This document shows positions 1-12,400 of a DNA stretch of 64,000 nt, one piece after another. This DNA is from Ditylenchus dipsaci (lineage: Eukaryota > Nematoda > Chromadorea > Rhabditida > Anguinidae), in NCBI GenBank assembly GCA_004194705.1, contig SADC01001330.1:558001-622000 (forward strand). Reading direction: 5' to 3'. Each line of letters opens with the position of its first letter. Position 1 is the first letter of the stretch. The position numbers and the translations under genes are program-made. The notes beneath the pieces are model-generated. The model had not been told where the DNA came from. It searched no databases and saw only the letters and a list, made by a program, of their open reading frames with translations.

Positions 1-1
1 A

Positions 2-559
2 GATCTACAGCATTACAGACACAACCTATTCGAGCAGATTCGAGGAGCTATCGACACCAAGCAAGAAAAAGTGAGTGTTTCTAATATCTCAGGCTTGTAG
101 TCACTCTCACCTCTGATTTTTCTTCCAGCATACCAGAGAATGGTCAGGCGAAAAGACAGGTTTCTACATCAAAGTGAGTTTAATATTCCTTTTGCCGCAA
201 TTCTAACATTCAAACTATTCCAGGGTCCATCTATCAATACGGTCCGTCAATTGAAGCCACCTAGTGTGCTCAAGAGTTCATATGGTGCGAAATACAGACC
301 ATTTATGAGCAGGTATTATAAAATTTGAAACTTAAAACTACATCTAGAATAAGTTCACCTTCCTGTTTTTACGACACTTTTCAGGGCCACAACTCCTACT
401 GCTATTCCGCCTGTGTTGGCAGTCGTGGCGAAAAACGAAGAAATGCAGATCGCTCCTCCAAATAGGGCCCAGACAAAGAAGGATGATAAGAAGAGCGGAA
501 AGAATTTGGTGGGCGCGAGAAGTAAATTATTTGCGTTCTCCATTCTCATTGTTGTCTAG
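2..559 (+). CDS. 3' end of an unrecognised protein-coding gene (last four exons)
   Basis: Exons 2-70, 129-173, 224-312 and 385-559 join with consistent phases (0, 0, 2). Introns begin GTGAGT/GTATTA and end in CCAG or TTTCAG. The joined frame is open from base 2 to the TAG at 557-559 and encodes 122 residues; the 5' part of the gene lies outside the window. The peptide is basic and proline/lysine-rich, with a KKDDKKSGK cluster. It ends in a short hydrophobic tail (LFAFSILIVV) that is too short to call a membrane anchor with confidence. No domain was recognised. The two distal introns are about 50-70 nt, typical of small-intron invertebrates. The gene converges on the long minus-strand BED/hAT gene whose stop is at 6499. 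The exon model is strong; the function is unknown. Confidence 0.8.
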
Positions 560-576
560 CTGTTTTTGTGTACCAA

Positions 577-582
577 AATAAA
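577..582 (+). terminator. poly(A) signal AATAAA of the 5'-most gene
   Basis: A canonical AATAAA lies 17 nt after the TAG stop at 557-559, the short 3'UTR spacing usual in compact invertebrate genes. Confidence 0.6.
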
Positions 583-1031
583 CGTTTCTGATATTCGTGA
601 TGTAACCTTACCTAAGGTTGGGTGATGGGATACCGTATTCACTCTGATTTCAGCCCCCACTCGTTCAAAATCGATTTTAAGCTTGTTAGTTCCTTTGCAG
701 CTGACTACACCATATCTTCTACAACCCATGGTTGGCTCTATTCACATTTAGGGGACCACATTTTTGCCTCAAACCTTGAGCTGATTAGACTGGAATATGG
801 GGGAGGTCGATATGTTCCAGTTTCAAGTGCTCTCTTTAACTGAGGGCTAAAAGAAAGGAACAAACAGATAAGATGCTTAGGGCCAAAGCAAAAGAGGACA
901 GTATCCACCAAAGAAAAAACTCACTCACTTCAGTCACTCTCTACAGGCCTACGAAAGTTGTAAGTGGAGCAAAGAAAAAAATTATCCTCTTTTGTTCACT
1001 CTTGCAAGGAAATATGATTCTAGTTCTATTG

Positions 1032-1083
1032 CTAACTCTCAAGCCCCTGCGCCCCTTCGGAGGCGCAGGGGCTTGAGAGTTAG
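1032..1083. repeat. perfect 22-bp-arm hairpin with UUCG-containing loop
   Basis: Arms 1032-1053 and 1062-1083 are exact reverse complements, about 60% GC in an AT-rich context. The 8-nt loop CCTTCGGA contains CTTCGG, the very stable UUCG tetraloop motif. The right arm runs directly into the dispersed repeat that begins GAGTTAGAGATGCG. Confidence 0.75.
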
Positions 1084-1235
1084 AGATGCGCACTCACTTA
1101 CCTTAGACACAAATCACTCGAAAGTGATTCTGGAGGCAAGAAAAATGTATGCATACCAGAGTTTATTTATGCGGTAGGCCTAGTCAACAAAACTACGTTC
1201 AAATTCTATCTTTCAGGGTATCTGGGTACTTGTTT
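1076..1235. repeat. dispersed repeat with ACCTTAGACA and TGCATACCAGAGTTT words, copy 1
   Basis: Near-identical words, in the same order, recur at 45429-45592, and a decayed copy lies at about 60733-60835. Shared landmarks are GATGCGCAC, ACCTTAGACACAAATCACTC and GCGGTAGGCC. No coding potential was seen. Confidence 0.6.
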
Positions 1236-2282
1236 AAGTTGATTTTTTTTTGTTTTCTTGCGCAAAAATCATTTTTGGTTATATTCAGACAAGGACGAGG
1301 CTAAGGACGAAATAGCCTGATGACGAAACGACGAGGACGAAACGTCCATGTCCTAAAAATCAATGTAAACATTAGTTCTTTTGTGCACGTTTTTCTCTCG
1401 CCTTGATTTGTAAACTTTGTATGGTTAATTAAAATTCGGGTTTTACTTTAAACCATCTGCTTATTTTTTTGTTGTAAAATTTCGTCTAAAAAAGATGGTG
1501 AATCCATAACTTTTCATATAAGGAGATTCTTAGTAAATTGAAAAAAACAGTTGAAAAAACAGGGCTTATTGTTTACACTATAGGCAAAAAATCGTGACGG
1601 ATATTTTGCTGGCAGAAAAACCTGAACAAAGTATGTGGATATTTTGCAAAAAAAAATGCTATTTGTTGTCTCGAATTTCAGTTTATTTAAATTCATTGCT
1701 TTATTTACATTGATTATTATTCATACAAAATAAAAAGATGCGCAAGGACAGAAGAAGAATTAAATTTTTATTTTAATAAACAAAAAGAGGTGATTTGTAA
1801 TTATAAAACAACAATAATAGAACTCTAGACCTCAAATATATATACGTAGAATCTCTCACAAGAACAACAACAAACACAAATCGAGATGACTAAATGGCAT
1901 TGAGGATGTGGCTAAGAGCAGGACCCGTTGTTAATGATCTACTAATAGTTGCTGTCAACCAACTCCTTGTCAAATAAATATATAAAAACTTCATTCGGAA
2001 TGGAAAGGTGGACACCGACATTAATGTTAGCTACAAAAGTATGTGTGCTGATTTTCAAATTACAAAAAATATTAAAGGGCATGCTCATCGCCGATGGAAG
2101 TATTTTGAAAGGCGTACCAGGTCATTACAAAAAAAAACTATTAAAAAAAAATGTTGTGTGCTCTGAATAAGTAATGAAAAGTACCTTATTGAATCAACAG
2201 TGTACGCGAACTGTAAAATGTTAGCCATTCAAATTTTTGATTCCCCTTTTTCGCATTTTCTGGCGATACTGGATACCCAACC

Positions 2283-2330
2283 CAATAATTTAGGCTTGAG
2301 CCCTAGGCTTAGGTTGAGGCTCAGGGCCTG
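2283..2330. repeat. degenerate telomere-like (TTAGGC/GCCTAA) words
   Basis: TTAGGCTTGAGCC and CTAGGCTTAGG-type words. The reverse-complement arrangement recurs at about 20604-20665, and related words occur at about 26455-26490, 26778-26806 and 35000-35030. TTAGGC is the telomere unit of most nematodes; these are interstitial and degenerate. Confidence 0.4.
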
Positions 2331-2806
2331 GCCAGTGCTAACAACGGCTTTTGCACATTTCTTTTAAAAAATTGTGGTTTTAGATACCTTCAAAATATTA
2401 TTGGGAAGGGTATATTCCAGTAGCTTTTTTAGGTAGAGGTATATTTCAGCAGCCTTAATTTTTCCATCTTTGAAAACCATGCGTGTAGCCACAGATATTT
2501 TGATTTACACATGCCTTGGTCCCCAAGCTGATTTTTTTTAAGATTACCATTAGCTAAAAAACTAGCTTGCGGGACCAAGGCATCTGAAAATTGAAATTTC
2601 TGTGATCGATGGCATAGCTATGCGCATGATTTTTGTATTCAGCGCATCGAAAAACATAGAAAATTGCTAAAAAAAAAATAAATAAAAGTTTGAAGGGTTA
2701 ACATTTTACAGCTCGGGTGGTTCGATTTTGATTGAAAACATTGTATTTATCCGAATTTGAGTAAAACTCGTTTAATTGTTGTTAGAATTTCACTGGTACT
2801 CGCCTT

Positions 2807-3056
2807 TTAAAGGGCCATGGCCACCTGTTTTGAATTGTCCCCGCCAATTCAAATTTTTTGCCTAATCATTCAACACCTGTACGGATTTTTCAGCTCGGTT
2901 TCTAACAAAACAAGGCATAGAATTTAATTTTGGGTACGCCCTTTAAATACGGTTTTGTTAGAAACCCAGTTGAAAATTCGTACGTAAATCCAACGATAAA
3001 GAAAAAAATTGAATTGGCGGGGACAACCGTTGTCGGAGACGGCAATGGCCCTTTAA
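2807..3056. mobile_element. TTAA-flanked palindromic MITE, family A copy 1
   Basis: Ends are TTAAAGGGCCATGGCC and GGCAATGGCCCTTTAA, with a long imperfect inverted repeat between them. Shared internal words are CCCCGCCAATTCAAAT and GAATTGGCGGGGACAACC. TTAA at both ends matches piggyBac-type integration. Other copies lie at 5452-5692, 45876-46115 and 56102-56331. No coding content. Confidence 0.75.
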
Positions 3057-3230
3057 ATACTATTATCGGTGACGCGCGTGCCCCTTTTAAACTCAACATT
3101 TAGAATTCTCACATAAAACAGATCTAATTCGTAAAAGACCACTTTTAAACTTTAACTAGAAAAAATTTAGTTTTTTGTTTGGGGATTCTGAAACAAACTT
3201 TGGAAAAGGCTCCATATTTAGTGTTTAAAT

Positions 3231-4689
3231 GGACGGCGGTAAATTGCCCCTCTTCAAATTGCCCTCGGTAAATTGTCCCTCGGTAAATTGTCCCTCAGGT
3301 AAATTGCCCCTCGGTAAATTCCCCTCAAATTTGTCCTAAGAGGATTTTTTATTCAAATGAGTTTGAAATTCTCGAAGATCCACTCTCAATGGTTCAGATT
3401 CATCCTCATTAGTTTTGACTTACCCTCGAAGTCTATAATCTTTTGGGTGTTCTCTTAGTTGAGTTAGGTCTCCAGTACCTGCAGTGAACTCTCTTTATAG
3501 TAAAAAATTTAAAAAAATTTCTTTTGTTTTATGAAGAACTCCCATTATTTAAAATGTTTCTCTATAATTTGTCCGCAGTTCCACTGGATAATCTATGCAC
3601 CAACCGAACCAAGTGGTCGTCCACTTGTTTCGAATTTTTTTCACGTTTTTCATGTTCCAAAATCTATTTTCTGGACTAACTAGGGCATGCTGAAGATGGT
3701 TCGATAGTGGTAAAATTTTTCTTTTGTAGTGTATTTTTGAGTTTTGGTAAAATCGAGTTTTGGTGAAATCAATTATTTCCCAATACTCAAAAAATACGAT
3801 ACAAAACCTTATTTTACTATTATCAAACCATCTTCAGCATGCCAGATTTAGTCCAGAAAACAGGTTTTGGAACATGAAAAATGTAAAAAAATGCACCAAG
3901 TGGACGACCACTTGGTTTGGTTGGTGCATGGATTATCCAGTAGAACTGAGGTTGGATTATAGAAAGACATTTTAATTTATTGGAGTTCCTCATAACACAA
4001 AAAGTTCACTGCTACCCAGGTATCACTACCTGAGTACTACCACCTGGGTCCGTTTTGGTAAGTCAAATCGATATTTTAATATTATCAAAATCATAATAAG
4101 GGCACGATTCTGAGCAAGAAACCATGGTTTGATTCAATTTTTCTCAATTTTAAATTTTGGGGTTCTGGAAGTGGATACTTCTCCGGCTGGGTACCTCCGA
4201 GCAAATCCAAGACGGTTTGTAGGTGGTGGATTGTTCCTATGCCTCTATGAAGCCATTCATACATTCAGGTATCTCAAACGTCCTAAACCATATCTGGGTA
4301 CCCAATACTTAAGTACCACTATCAAAAATTTTGAATTCTGGAGCTGGATACCCATATAAGCGAGATACCAGGCGGTTTCCGCCCACACTCTGAGAAATAA
4401 TAGTCTTATAAAATTTAGTTCATGACTGTTATTGAAAAAAAAAATATTTAATTACTACACCAAGATTCGAACGTGTAACATCAGAAACCGTCCATTTTTT
4501 AGGTGCCGTCCAGGACGGGACAGGGACCGGACGGGAACCCCACTATGGCCAGTGGATCGAAATAAAATCTCTTTTGAATCAAAAAATTCGTCCCGAGACA
4601 AATTTTGAGGGGGAATTTACCGAGGGCAATTTACCTGAGGGGCAATTTACCGAGGGGCAATTTGAAGAGGGGCAATTTACCTAGAGCCG
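3231..4689. mobile_element. foldback-like element with tandem-repeat termini (GGTAAATTGCCCCTC type)
   Basis: The left end (about 3237-3330) and right end (about 4605-4682) are inverted arrays of a roughly 15-bp unit, GGTAAATTGCCCCTC with variants. The interior has inverted blocks at about 3546-3710 and 3830-3975 carrying ACCAAGTGGTCGTCCACTTG, plus CCTGGGTACC-type modules. TTTAAAT flanks both sides (3224-3230 and 4690-4696), a possible 7-bp target duplication. No transposase frame. The same interior modules occur in the elements at 50183-51940 and 59179-60321, whose terminal repeats differ. Confidence 0.7.
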
Positions 4690-4696
4690 TTTAAAT

Positions 4697-5451
4697 AATG
4701 AGAAGTCATTTGAAAAAACGAGTAAGATCTGTTAGAAAACTGGTCTGGAAAACGCTCAGTGTCAAGTGGATTAAGAAAAGTTAAATTACAGAAATTTAGA
4801 GATATATCTTAAGTTGAAAAAACAGTACTTTTTATAGTTTTTGTTGTTACGCATACTAACACATTTAGTTATTATTAATTATATGGACTGAACTTTAAAA
4901 GTGTAACCGGAGAATAGTAGAAATTAACAAAATTGATATGAGGAGGAAAAAGTAGAGGTGCTAGATGCATAAAAGAATCTTTGTTTGAACTCAGCTACAA
5001 GTATTATCTACTACCACAATAGGGCTTAAGTTAGCTACACAAAAGTTGCTATAAAAAGAGGTGAAGTTAGCTAGCCTCCAAACCAAAATACAGACATAGG
5101 CCAAACAGAGCAAAAGGTGCTCTGACAAATTTTCAGTGAATTTTAAAATTCTCAAATCTGCAGAGCACACCTTCCGCACAAACACAACAAATATGTACAG
5201 TTAACTAGAAGGAAATAAAAACAACTACTCGTTTTGATGACGCGAATCAAGCAAGTTGAAAACGACTAATCTACCAACCGATCGGTTAATCTATCAGAGC
5301 CTGGCAACAATTGAAGTGTGAAGTCGAAGTGCCAAGTCAACTGATGTCTAGATTTCGCGCTTTTTTATTGAAAATGCCAAATCTGATTTAAATGACCTAT
5401 ATGTAGAATCAAAAAATAGATGTAGGCCATCTATATAAGATTTTGCATTTT
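4697..5451. other. no gene seen
   Basis: AT-rich spacer between a foldback-like element and a TTAA MITE. Only short uninterrupted frames, without splice context. Confidence 0.4.
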
Positions 5452-5692
5452 TTAAAGGGCCATTGCCACCTGTTTTGAATTGTCCCCCGCCAATTCAAAT
5501 TTTTTTGCCTAACCATTTAACTTCTGTACGGATGTTTCAGCTTGGTTTCTAACAAAACAAGGCCTAGAATTTAATTTTAGGCACGGTTTTGTTAGAAACC
5601 AAGTTGAAAAATTCGTACGTAAATCCAACGATTAGGAAAAAAATTTGAATTGGCGGGGACAACCGTTGTCGGAGACGGCAATGGCCCTTTAA
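5452..5692. mobile_element. TTAA-flanked palindromic MITE, family A copy 2
   Basis: Same ends and internal words as the copy at 2807-3056, with TTAA at both edges. The right half has the same GAATTGGCGGGGACAACC block followed by the GGAGACGGCAATGGCC terminus. Confidence 0.75.
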
Positions 5693-6020
5693 TAAAAACG
5701 CGAGATCTAGACATCACTTTACTTCACACTTCGACTTTACACCTCCATTGTGGCCAGGCTCTTAGGTTGTCGGATAATTTGGCCGTCGACTATGAAAGAC
5801 CTTCCTCTTTCAATAAGTCGCAAATTTTTTATTGTTGTAATAGATAATACCCTTTTTGTTGGGTTTCAGAAATTGAATTTCATACGCCATTTTGTTGTGA
5901 AATTTAATTTCTGAATTCTCACAAAAAGTTTACAGTATTCTTGAAAAATAAAAATATTTGCAACAATGCAGTTACTTCATTGTCGGCGGTGAAATTATTC
6001 GATAAAGTGGCACTCCAATA

Positions 6021-6162
6021 TACCGTATTTCCTCTGATAAGGCGGCCCCTCATTTTTTTGACTAAAATTTCAGAGTTAAGGCCATTTTTGATTGACAATT
6101 TTCAGATTTTTGGGGGTTTGAAAAATAAGGCGGCCGGCTGCCTTTTTAGAGGAAATACGGTA
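6021..6162. mobile_element. TACCGTA-ended palindromic MITE
   Basis: Begins TACCGTATTTCCTCTGATAA and ends with the inverted GAGGAAATACGGTA. The subterminal GGCGGCC words are mirrored near both ends. The ends resemble those of the pogo-type element at 8708-11006 (TACCGTAWATTCTTTAAAA). Confidence 0.7.
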
Positions 6163-6498
6163 GTTTTCAATTATTTTAGGGCAAAGCAACGGTGCTAGAC
6201 AACCCTCCGAAAATTTCATCATAAAAGCTTTGGAAAACTACTCTGATGGGTTTCAAAATAAAAGTTTCCGACACTTTTTTCCGGCAACCTGATACAATAA
6301 TGGTTAAACATTTAAAAATACATATGATTTAGAAAGAAACTAACACAGTTGGACTAATCACAATCTATTGGTGATCCACTAGAGCCACACATATACATAA
6401 ATTAGGCATTACAAATAGACATTTAAAAAAAATTATATTAAGACAAAAAAATCCTAGAAAAAAGTTAAAGATGTGTTTGACCAGATGTTGGGTTGCAG

Positions 6499-9400
6499 CT
6501 AGAGGCGGGGGAAAGCAGGCCGAGGTTGTGTGTTGTGAGACCTGCTCAGTGAATTCACCACTTCTGGTCTAAAATATTGCCTGTGTTAATAAATTTGAAT
6601 ACTGGCTTAGAAACTAGACATTAAGGTAAATTATGGTAGCCTTGAAAAAAATAGATTTGCTTCTTAATATAGTGCGCATACTTTAATTTTGACATAAGGG
6701 GTTAACTTGAGTTTTGGAAATGTTTGGTCAAATTTGGTTTGTCAGTCTGGTTTCAGAACTCGCAAGGATTTCTATCCAGCTGGCTGTTTTTGCAAATGTT
6801 ATTGGATTTCCCATCAAGAACCGCTGCTTTCGATTCAGTAGGAAGATACAGGGAGATGAGGCGCGCAAGATTGATCGAGTGGAAGTATTTGAAACCCACA
6901 AATTAGTAATGCCTTTTAAGGATTAATTTATTATTTCCAACCACTTCGGGATGCGAAGATAAATAACTCGTCAATGACTTTACAGTCCTTAGCAAAAAAC
7001 AGCTAGGAGATTGCTTCATCACCCCCTATTATGTATTCGAGCAAAATAATTCTGTAAAATAGCTACCGTATCTTTTCTATTAAACGCCCCGGGGCGTTTA
7101 TTGTTAAGCCCCAAAAAATCTAAAATTTGATCAAAAAATGGCGTTAACTCTGGAAATGTAGTCAAAAAGGGGGGTGTTTATTGAAGAGGTGGCGTTTAGT
7201 AGAGAAAATACGGCAATCACAAATATAACCTTTCCTACCTGAGTATTAAAAGAGTATTTATATCCGAAGCAGTGAGTGGACTAGATGGGTGCGCAAGTGA
7301 CACTGGAGCACATGCTGCAGATGTGGGCAGCAAGAAACGAGCAAGTTTGGCCAGCCTTGGGAACTCGCTCTCTCCCACAGACGCCCAGAACTCGAGAACA
7401 TTCCTAAAAAAAGTCGTGGAAAAATAGTTTATAACTTAAAACTAGTCTTACTTTGTCTGATTTGGGGAGAATGAGGTTCTCAGATAGCAGTCCAATTCGT
7501 CGTCTTCAGCAGCACAATCTTCCAAACGATCCAGAAACTCGCGTCGCTTTTTGGCTGGTTCATCTAAAAATGCCTCGAGTTTGTTGATGAGCATAGGCAT
7601 ACCCATTTTTTCACCAAACGTATTTTTTAAAAATTCTTTGATAGGCTTCACAAATTGAAGTTTCCAATTTGAGATTAGAAAAAGCAGGTTGAAGCTCCGA
7701 TAAGCGAACTTTTTTACTAAAGTATTACAGTCCGCTCTCGATTCAGTGAAGCTAGCGGGGACCGAAAAATAGACACTAAATTGAGAGTAGACTAAATTAA
7801 AGAATGGTTGCTTAATTTTTAAATTATCCAACCAAATCGTAAAAAATGTACGTTGAATCTAGAGTTGCACTTAATTGTTACACCTATTCCTGATGTTTCT
7901 ATGAGACTGAATAACAAGAATTTTGGGCGCGGAAGCGGTATTCAATACTAGGGCCGAATTTTGTCAAATTATCAATTAAGTGAAACCTATCAAAGAACAA
8001 ATATATATATAATTTAGATGTCTTACGATGCATATTTAAAGATTTCAAAGAGTTCGCAAAGGGTTTTTGTGTTTTTTCAGCGCTTTTTCAATGTTTCTTG
8101 GCCGAGATTTAGGGGTTAGATTTGACACCAAATGTGCACAAGGAAAAATTAAAATTATGTATAGAAAACGAGTTTATCATCAACATGATCCTCAATATTC
8201 TCCTAAACAGGAGTCTATTTTAAGGGCACTAAACTCAATAAATTGTCAACTTTTCAAATAGGGAACGAATTCTTAGAAATGTAAAATCAAAAGTTCCAAA
8301 GTCCTATTTTTTGTTGCACCTTAAAAACTCCTATTATTCTTCAAAAGTGTAAATTTAGTCTTACTATAAACTTTTTTAGATTGTATGGAGTGTTACGCTT
8401 GTCGAAGATGAACTCATTTTTGTCACTAACATTAATTTCCCACTGAGTAAGTTCGGTGTCGTGTGGAAGGTATATCAGTTTCTACATATTAGGTCGTCCG
8501 TAAAGTCCGTGTTGTTATTTTCAAAAAAACTTTTTCTGGCATTGTGTTCTTTCCATTTATTTTGTGACCGTACTTCAAAGTCGACCACTCATTTTGCAGC
8601 TGAGAATCTTAGTAGTCAACTCTCAAGGAAATAATCTCAAAGTCTATAGAAAATACACAAAGCCACAAAACGTTCTTTTGAAAAGAAGCGCACGGACTAT
8701 CCGAGTACCGTATATTCTTTAAAAGAAGACCACTCTCTAATTAACGACCACTCTCTAATAAACGACCATGTCCCCAGGGGGTTGAAAAATAAAAGACCAC
8801 TCTTTAATAAACGACCACTCTCTAATAAACGACCATGTATCTAGGGTGTTGAAAAATAAACGACCACTTTTTACTACATGCTTATTTTTTGAGAAAGATT
8901 TTATTCAGCAAAGCACAACCCATATTTAAACATCAAACAACAAATTCTCGTCCTCATTTACATCTTCGAAACTGATCTCTCCTTCTTCAATGCCCGCTTC
9001 TTCAAAGTCGTTTCGTCCATCAAGAGCGTTTTGCTGAGCCCGAATTTTGCGGAGGATGTCAATTCCTCTAGCGCCGATCGATCCCTCTGGCTTGAAGCAT
9101 GCGATTTTGCCATCCCCAGAACCGTCAGTTGGGGTACTGAGAGCGCACGCTAAAAGAGTGAGAGGTGATTAGAGAAACCAAATCAAAAAGAAACCTTCAA
9201 ACGACTTGATGATAAGTTCCTTTGAGATTTCATTCCATGCCCGATCCACCCAGCTTAAGATAAGTTCCAATGCAGGTGCCTTTGGATTTCCCCTGCTGTA
9301 TACTGCTTGTCGGCATCGTTTGTCATCCAGGTCGTGTAATAGTCCCGAATATGGCCCTTGAACGGCTTATTCCAACTGACATCAGGCGCCTGAAGAAAAA

Positions 9401-12400
9401 ATAAGCAAGTTTAAAATTACTCTATTAGTAAACAATCACACCTGAATGAACTTAGTGCAACCTCCCGGTATGTAAGCTGCGTCAAGCTTCAGCTCTCTGA
9501 GAACCGCCATTGTGCCCTTGCTCTTGTGTGCCGCAAAAGCATCCCAGACCAATAGTCGTCTTCCACCAAAGGTACCGCCTCCTTTGACAACTTTTCGCAG
9601 AAAATCCTCGGTTGTTTTGTCGTCCATCCAGACTGAACCGTTCCATGAAATGACGAGCTTGTTCTTGAAGTCTTCTTCGATCTTCGGCACTGGCCTCTTC
9701 CTATTGACAAGCACAAACGGGAGTAGCTTCGTTCCATCGCTACGGGCAGCTAGACACACCGTTACTCTCATTTTCTCATGACCAGTAGTCAAGACCGTCA
9801 CCTAGATACAAACGAATAATCGATGTAAGCAAGACCAATAAACCCTTACGTCATTCGTTCCCTTAGTATCGATGCATCTTCCATCGGGACAGTCAAACCA
9901 AACGGCGGTCTCATCCATAGCAATCACTTGAGAGAACTTGTTCTTCTTCCGCAAATCCTCGACATGCACGACAAACTTAGCAATGGCTTCAGCATAGTTA
10001 TCCGGTGGCTTTTGAGCAGTTGTTGTCACTCTGCGAAGAACAAAGTTGTTGCGCTGCAGAAAACTTGTTAGCCATCCAACGGAAACCTGAAAAGATCAGT
10101 AAGTTCTTTAAAGTTCCTTCAAAGTTCAACTTACCTTCAAGTCTGTTCCACGAAATAGTTCCGCTGCTTTATTTCTGATGATTCTTCGAGATACAGGTTG
10201 CTTATTTTCGCGCTTATCCCTGATCCACTCAGCCAGTTGCACGTCGAGTTCAGGGAAGAGACTTGCCTTCCACCGCCATCCAGCTTCTTTCGCTTGCTTC
10301 CGCCAGGAGTATTACTAAAGGATTTTTTAGTTCAAAGGCACAAAACTGCAAAATTCTTACACTTGTTGCTTCAGCTCGCGCTCGTGCGCAATCCATTCTC
10401 TGATTCGAACTCTTTGGACGCCATACTTCTTCGCTGCAGCTTGAACGTTGAAGTGCCCTGACTTGATCGAACGCTTTTCCCGAGCAAAATTGATCGCTTC
10501 CAGTTTGGTAGCTGCATCGTAGTACTGTCGCTTTTTGCTATACTTTGGCGTTCCCTCGTCGTCGTGCAGTTGGAGCTCTTCATCGACAAAGATCAGTGCC
10601 TAAAAACAATGGAAAAAATGAAAAGAGAAAGAAGCTAAAGTACCCACGTTTCTATCAGGAACTGACTCCTCATCATGCTCTCGCTCTCGTTCGCTCATTC
10701 TCAACTGAAAAAGAAAGCTTTGCAAGAAAAAAACACTACCAACCGACAGAAACCAACTGAAGGAATGAGCAGAAATTTGAACACTGATTTTCGTTTGTTT
10801 GAATTCTTTTCACAACGAAAAGATTTTTGAACAAAAGTTTTGTCAATTTTCAAAATATATGCAAAATTTTTAACGGTGTCTTTGGCTCTGATAGGTTGAA
10901 AAATAAAAGACCACTCTCTAATTAACGACCACTCTCTAATAAACGACCATGTCTCCATGGGGGTTGAAAAATAAAAGACCATGGTCTTGTTTTAAAGAAT
11001 TTACGGTAACCTAATATCAACTTTAATATGACACCAAGGTGCCATAAAAAAAGTCAAAGCTATCTGGTCGAATGAGGCAAAACCTCTTTGCCAAATTTTA
11101 GCAATTAAGTTGGGGAGCAAAAGACTCGCCAACGTCAAATCTTGCCAATGGCTTGTCTCGCCGATGGCAAAACTTGCCTAAGAAAAACTCGCCAAGGGCA
11201 TAAACTCATCAACGAAAAACTCATTGCAAACCAAAAATTTATTTTAAAAAGATTTAAAAAAAATCTATATTGGTGGATCTCGCAACGGCAAATTTTGCAG
11301 TTGGCGACTTTCTTAAAAGCCCAAGTGTCCGCCCTTCCAAAGAGTATTTTTCTTTAAGCTTACCATTTTCGGTTCCCTTGATTTTTTTTCACCCCAATCC
11401 ATTCCAATGTAGAGTGTGCTGGTCTTTGACCACCAAGGGTCAAATAATTTCGGTATCGTCGGTGCAAAAAGTGTGAAATTTGTGAAAAACGAAAAAGTTG
11501 GCTGAGCGAAAAATGGCATAATATGATTTGGTTTGCGAAAAAGCTGAAATAGGTCACGAAAAAGATCATTTATCTCACGAAAAACATAAAACTTAAATAT
11601 TTCTAAGTTTTTGCTATAACTTTATGTTAATTTTTTAGTATTGTGTAGCCCAGAATCTCAGCTTTCTAACAAGCTATCAACTGACCAAATGATGTTACAA
11701 AAAGTTGGAGGAAAAGGTCTTTCAATAGAGCAAATTTTTCCGAAAATTTGGACTATTTTAAGACCTTTCCCTCCAACTATTTGGAATATCATTTGGTCAG
11801 TTGATAGCTTGTTAGAAAGCTGAGATTCTGGGCTACAAGCTGTTGAAAAAATTTTCAAAAAATTAACACGAAAATTTAGAAAAAATGCCAATTTAATGTC
11901 AATTTTGGTTTTTCGTGAGATAAATAATCTTTTTCGTGACCTATTTTAGCTTTTTCGCAAACCAAATCAGTATAAGCCGCGAAAAATACTCTTTGGAGAG
12001 GGAGGCGCCGTCACTTGGGCTGCTATCGGCGACTTTAGCCGTTGGCGAGATCTGACGTTGGCAAGTTACGGCGTCGGCCGGTCGGTCACGTCTCATGAAG
12101 TTGTAGTGCAGCGGCGCATCTGCGGTTAAATTTGCTTTAATTTTTTCGGTTAGCTCCATAATTTTTGATGGGTTGCAAAAGTGTTCACAAAATTATAGTC
12201 ACTCACCGGAATTGTTATCCTGTTGTCGCTCTTTCTTGGGTTTGCCTAGCCCCACTATAGACCTTATTCTGCTGTAGACTAGTGATCTGCAACTTTTAGA
12301 TGATTCACTGAAAGTCAATCCTCTCCATTTTTACCAAAAATATACCTTTCCGAATGAGAGCACACCAAGTTCAAGTGCTTGAGACGAGGGTTTAATGCCG

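Larger units (their letters stand above)
583..2806. other. intergenic stretch, no gene seen
   Basis: AT-rich sequence with no open frame supported by splice sites. It holds the GC-rich hairpin at 1032-1083, a dispersed repeat at about 1076-1235, a GGACGA-rich patch at about 1290-1350, and TTAGGC-like words near 2290-2330. Confidence 0.4.

Noticed and set aside
9489..9781. Extra open frames, both strands, over the pogo transposase
   Set aside because: Alternative-frame shadows of the transposase exon, which alone carries the catalytic motifs and matched splice phases.
11641..11891. Two overlapping open frames of opposite strand with [16 protein letters not shown]
   Set aside because: Identical peptides on both strands reflect the perfect inverted repeat 11645-11835, not a gene.
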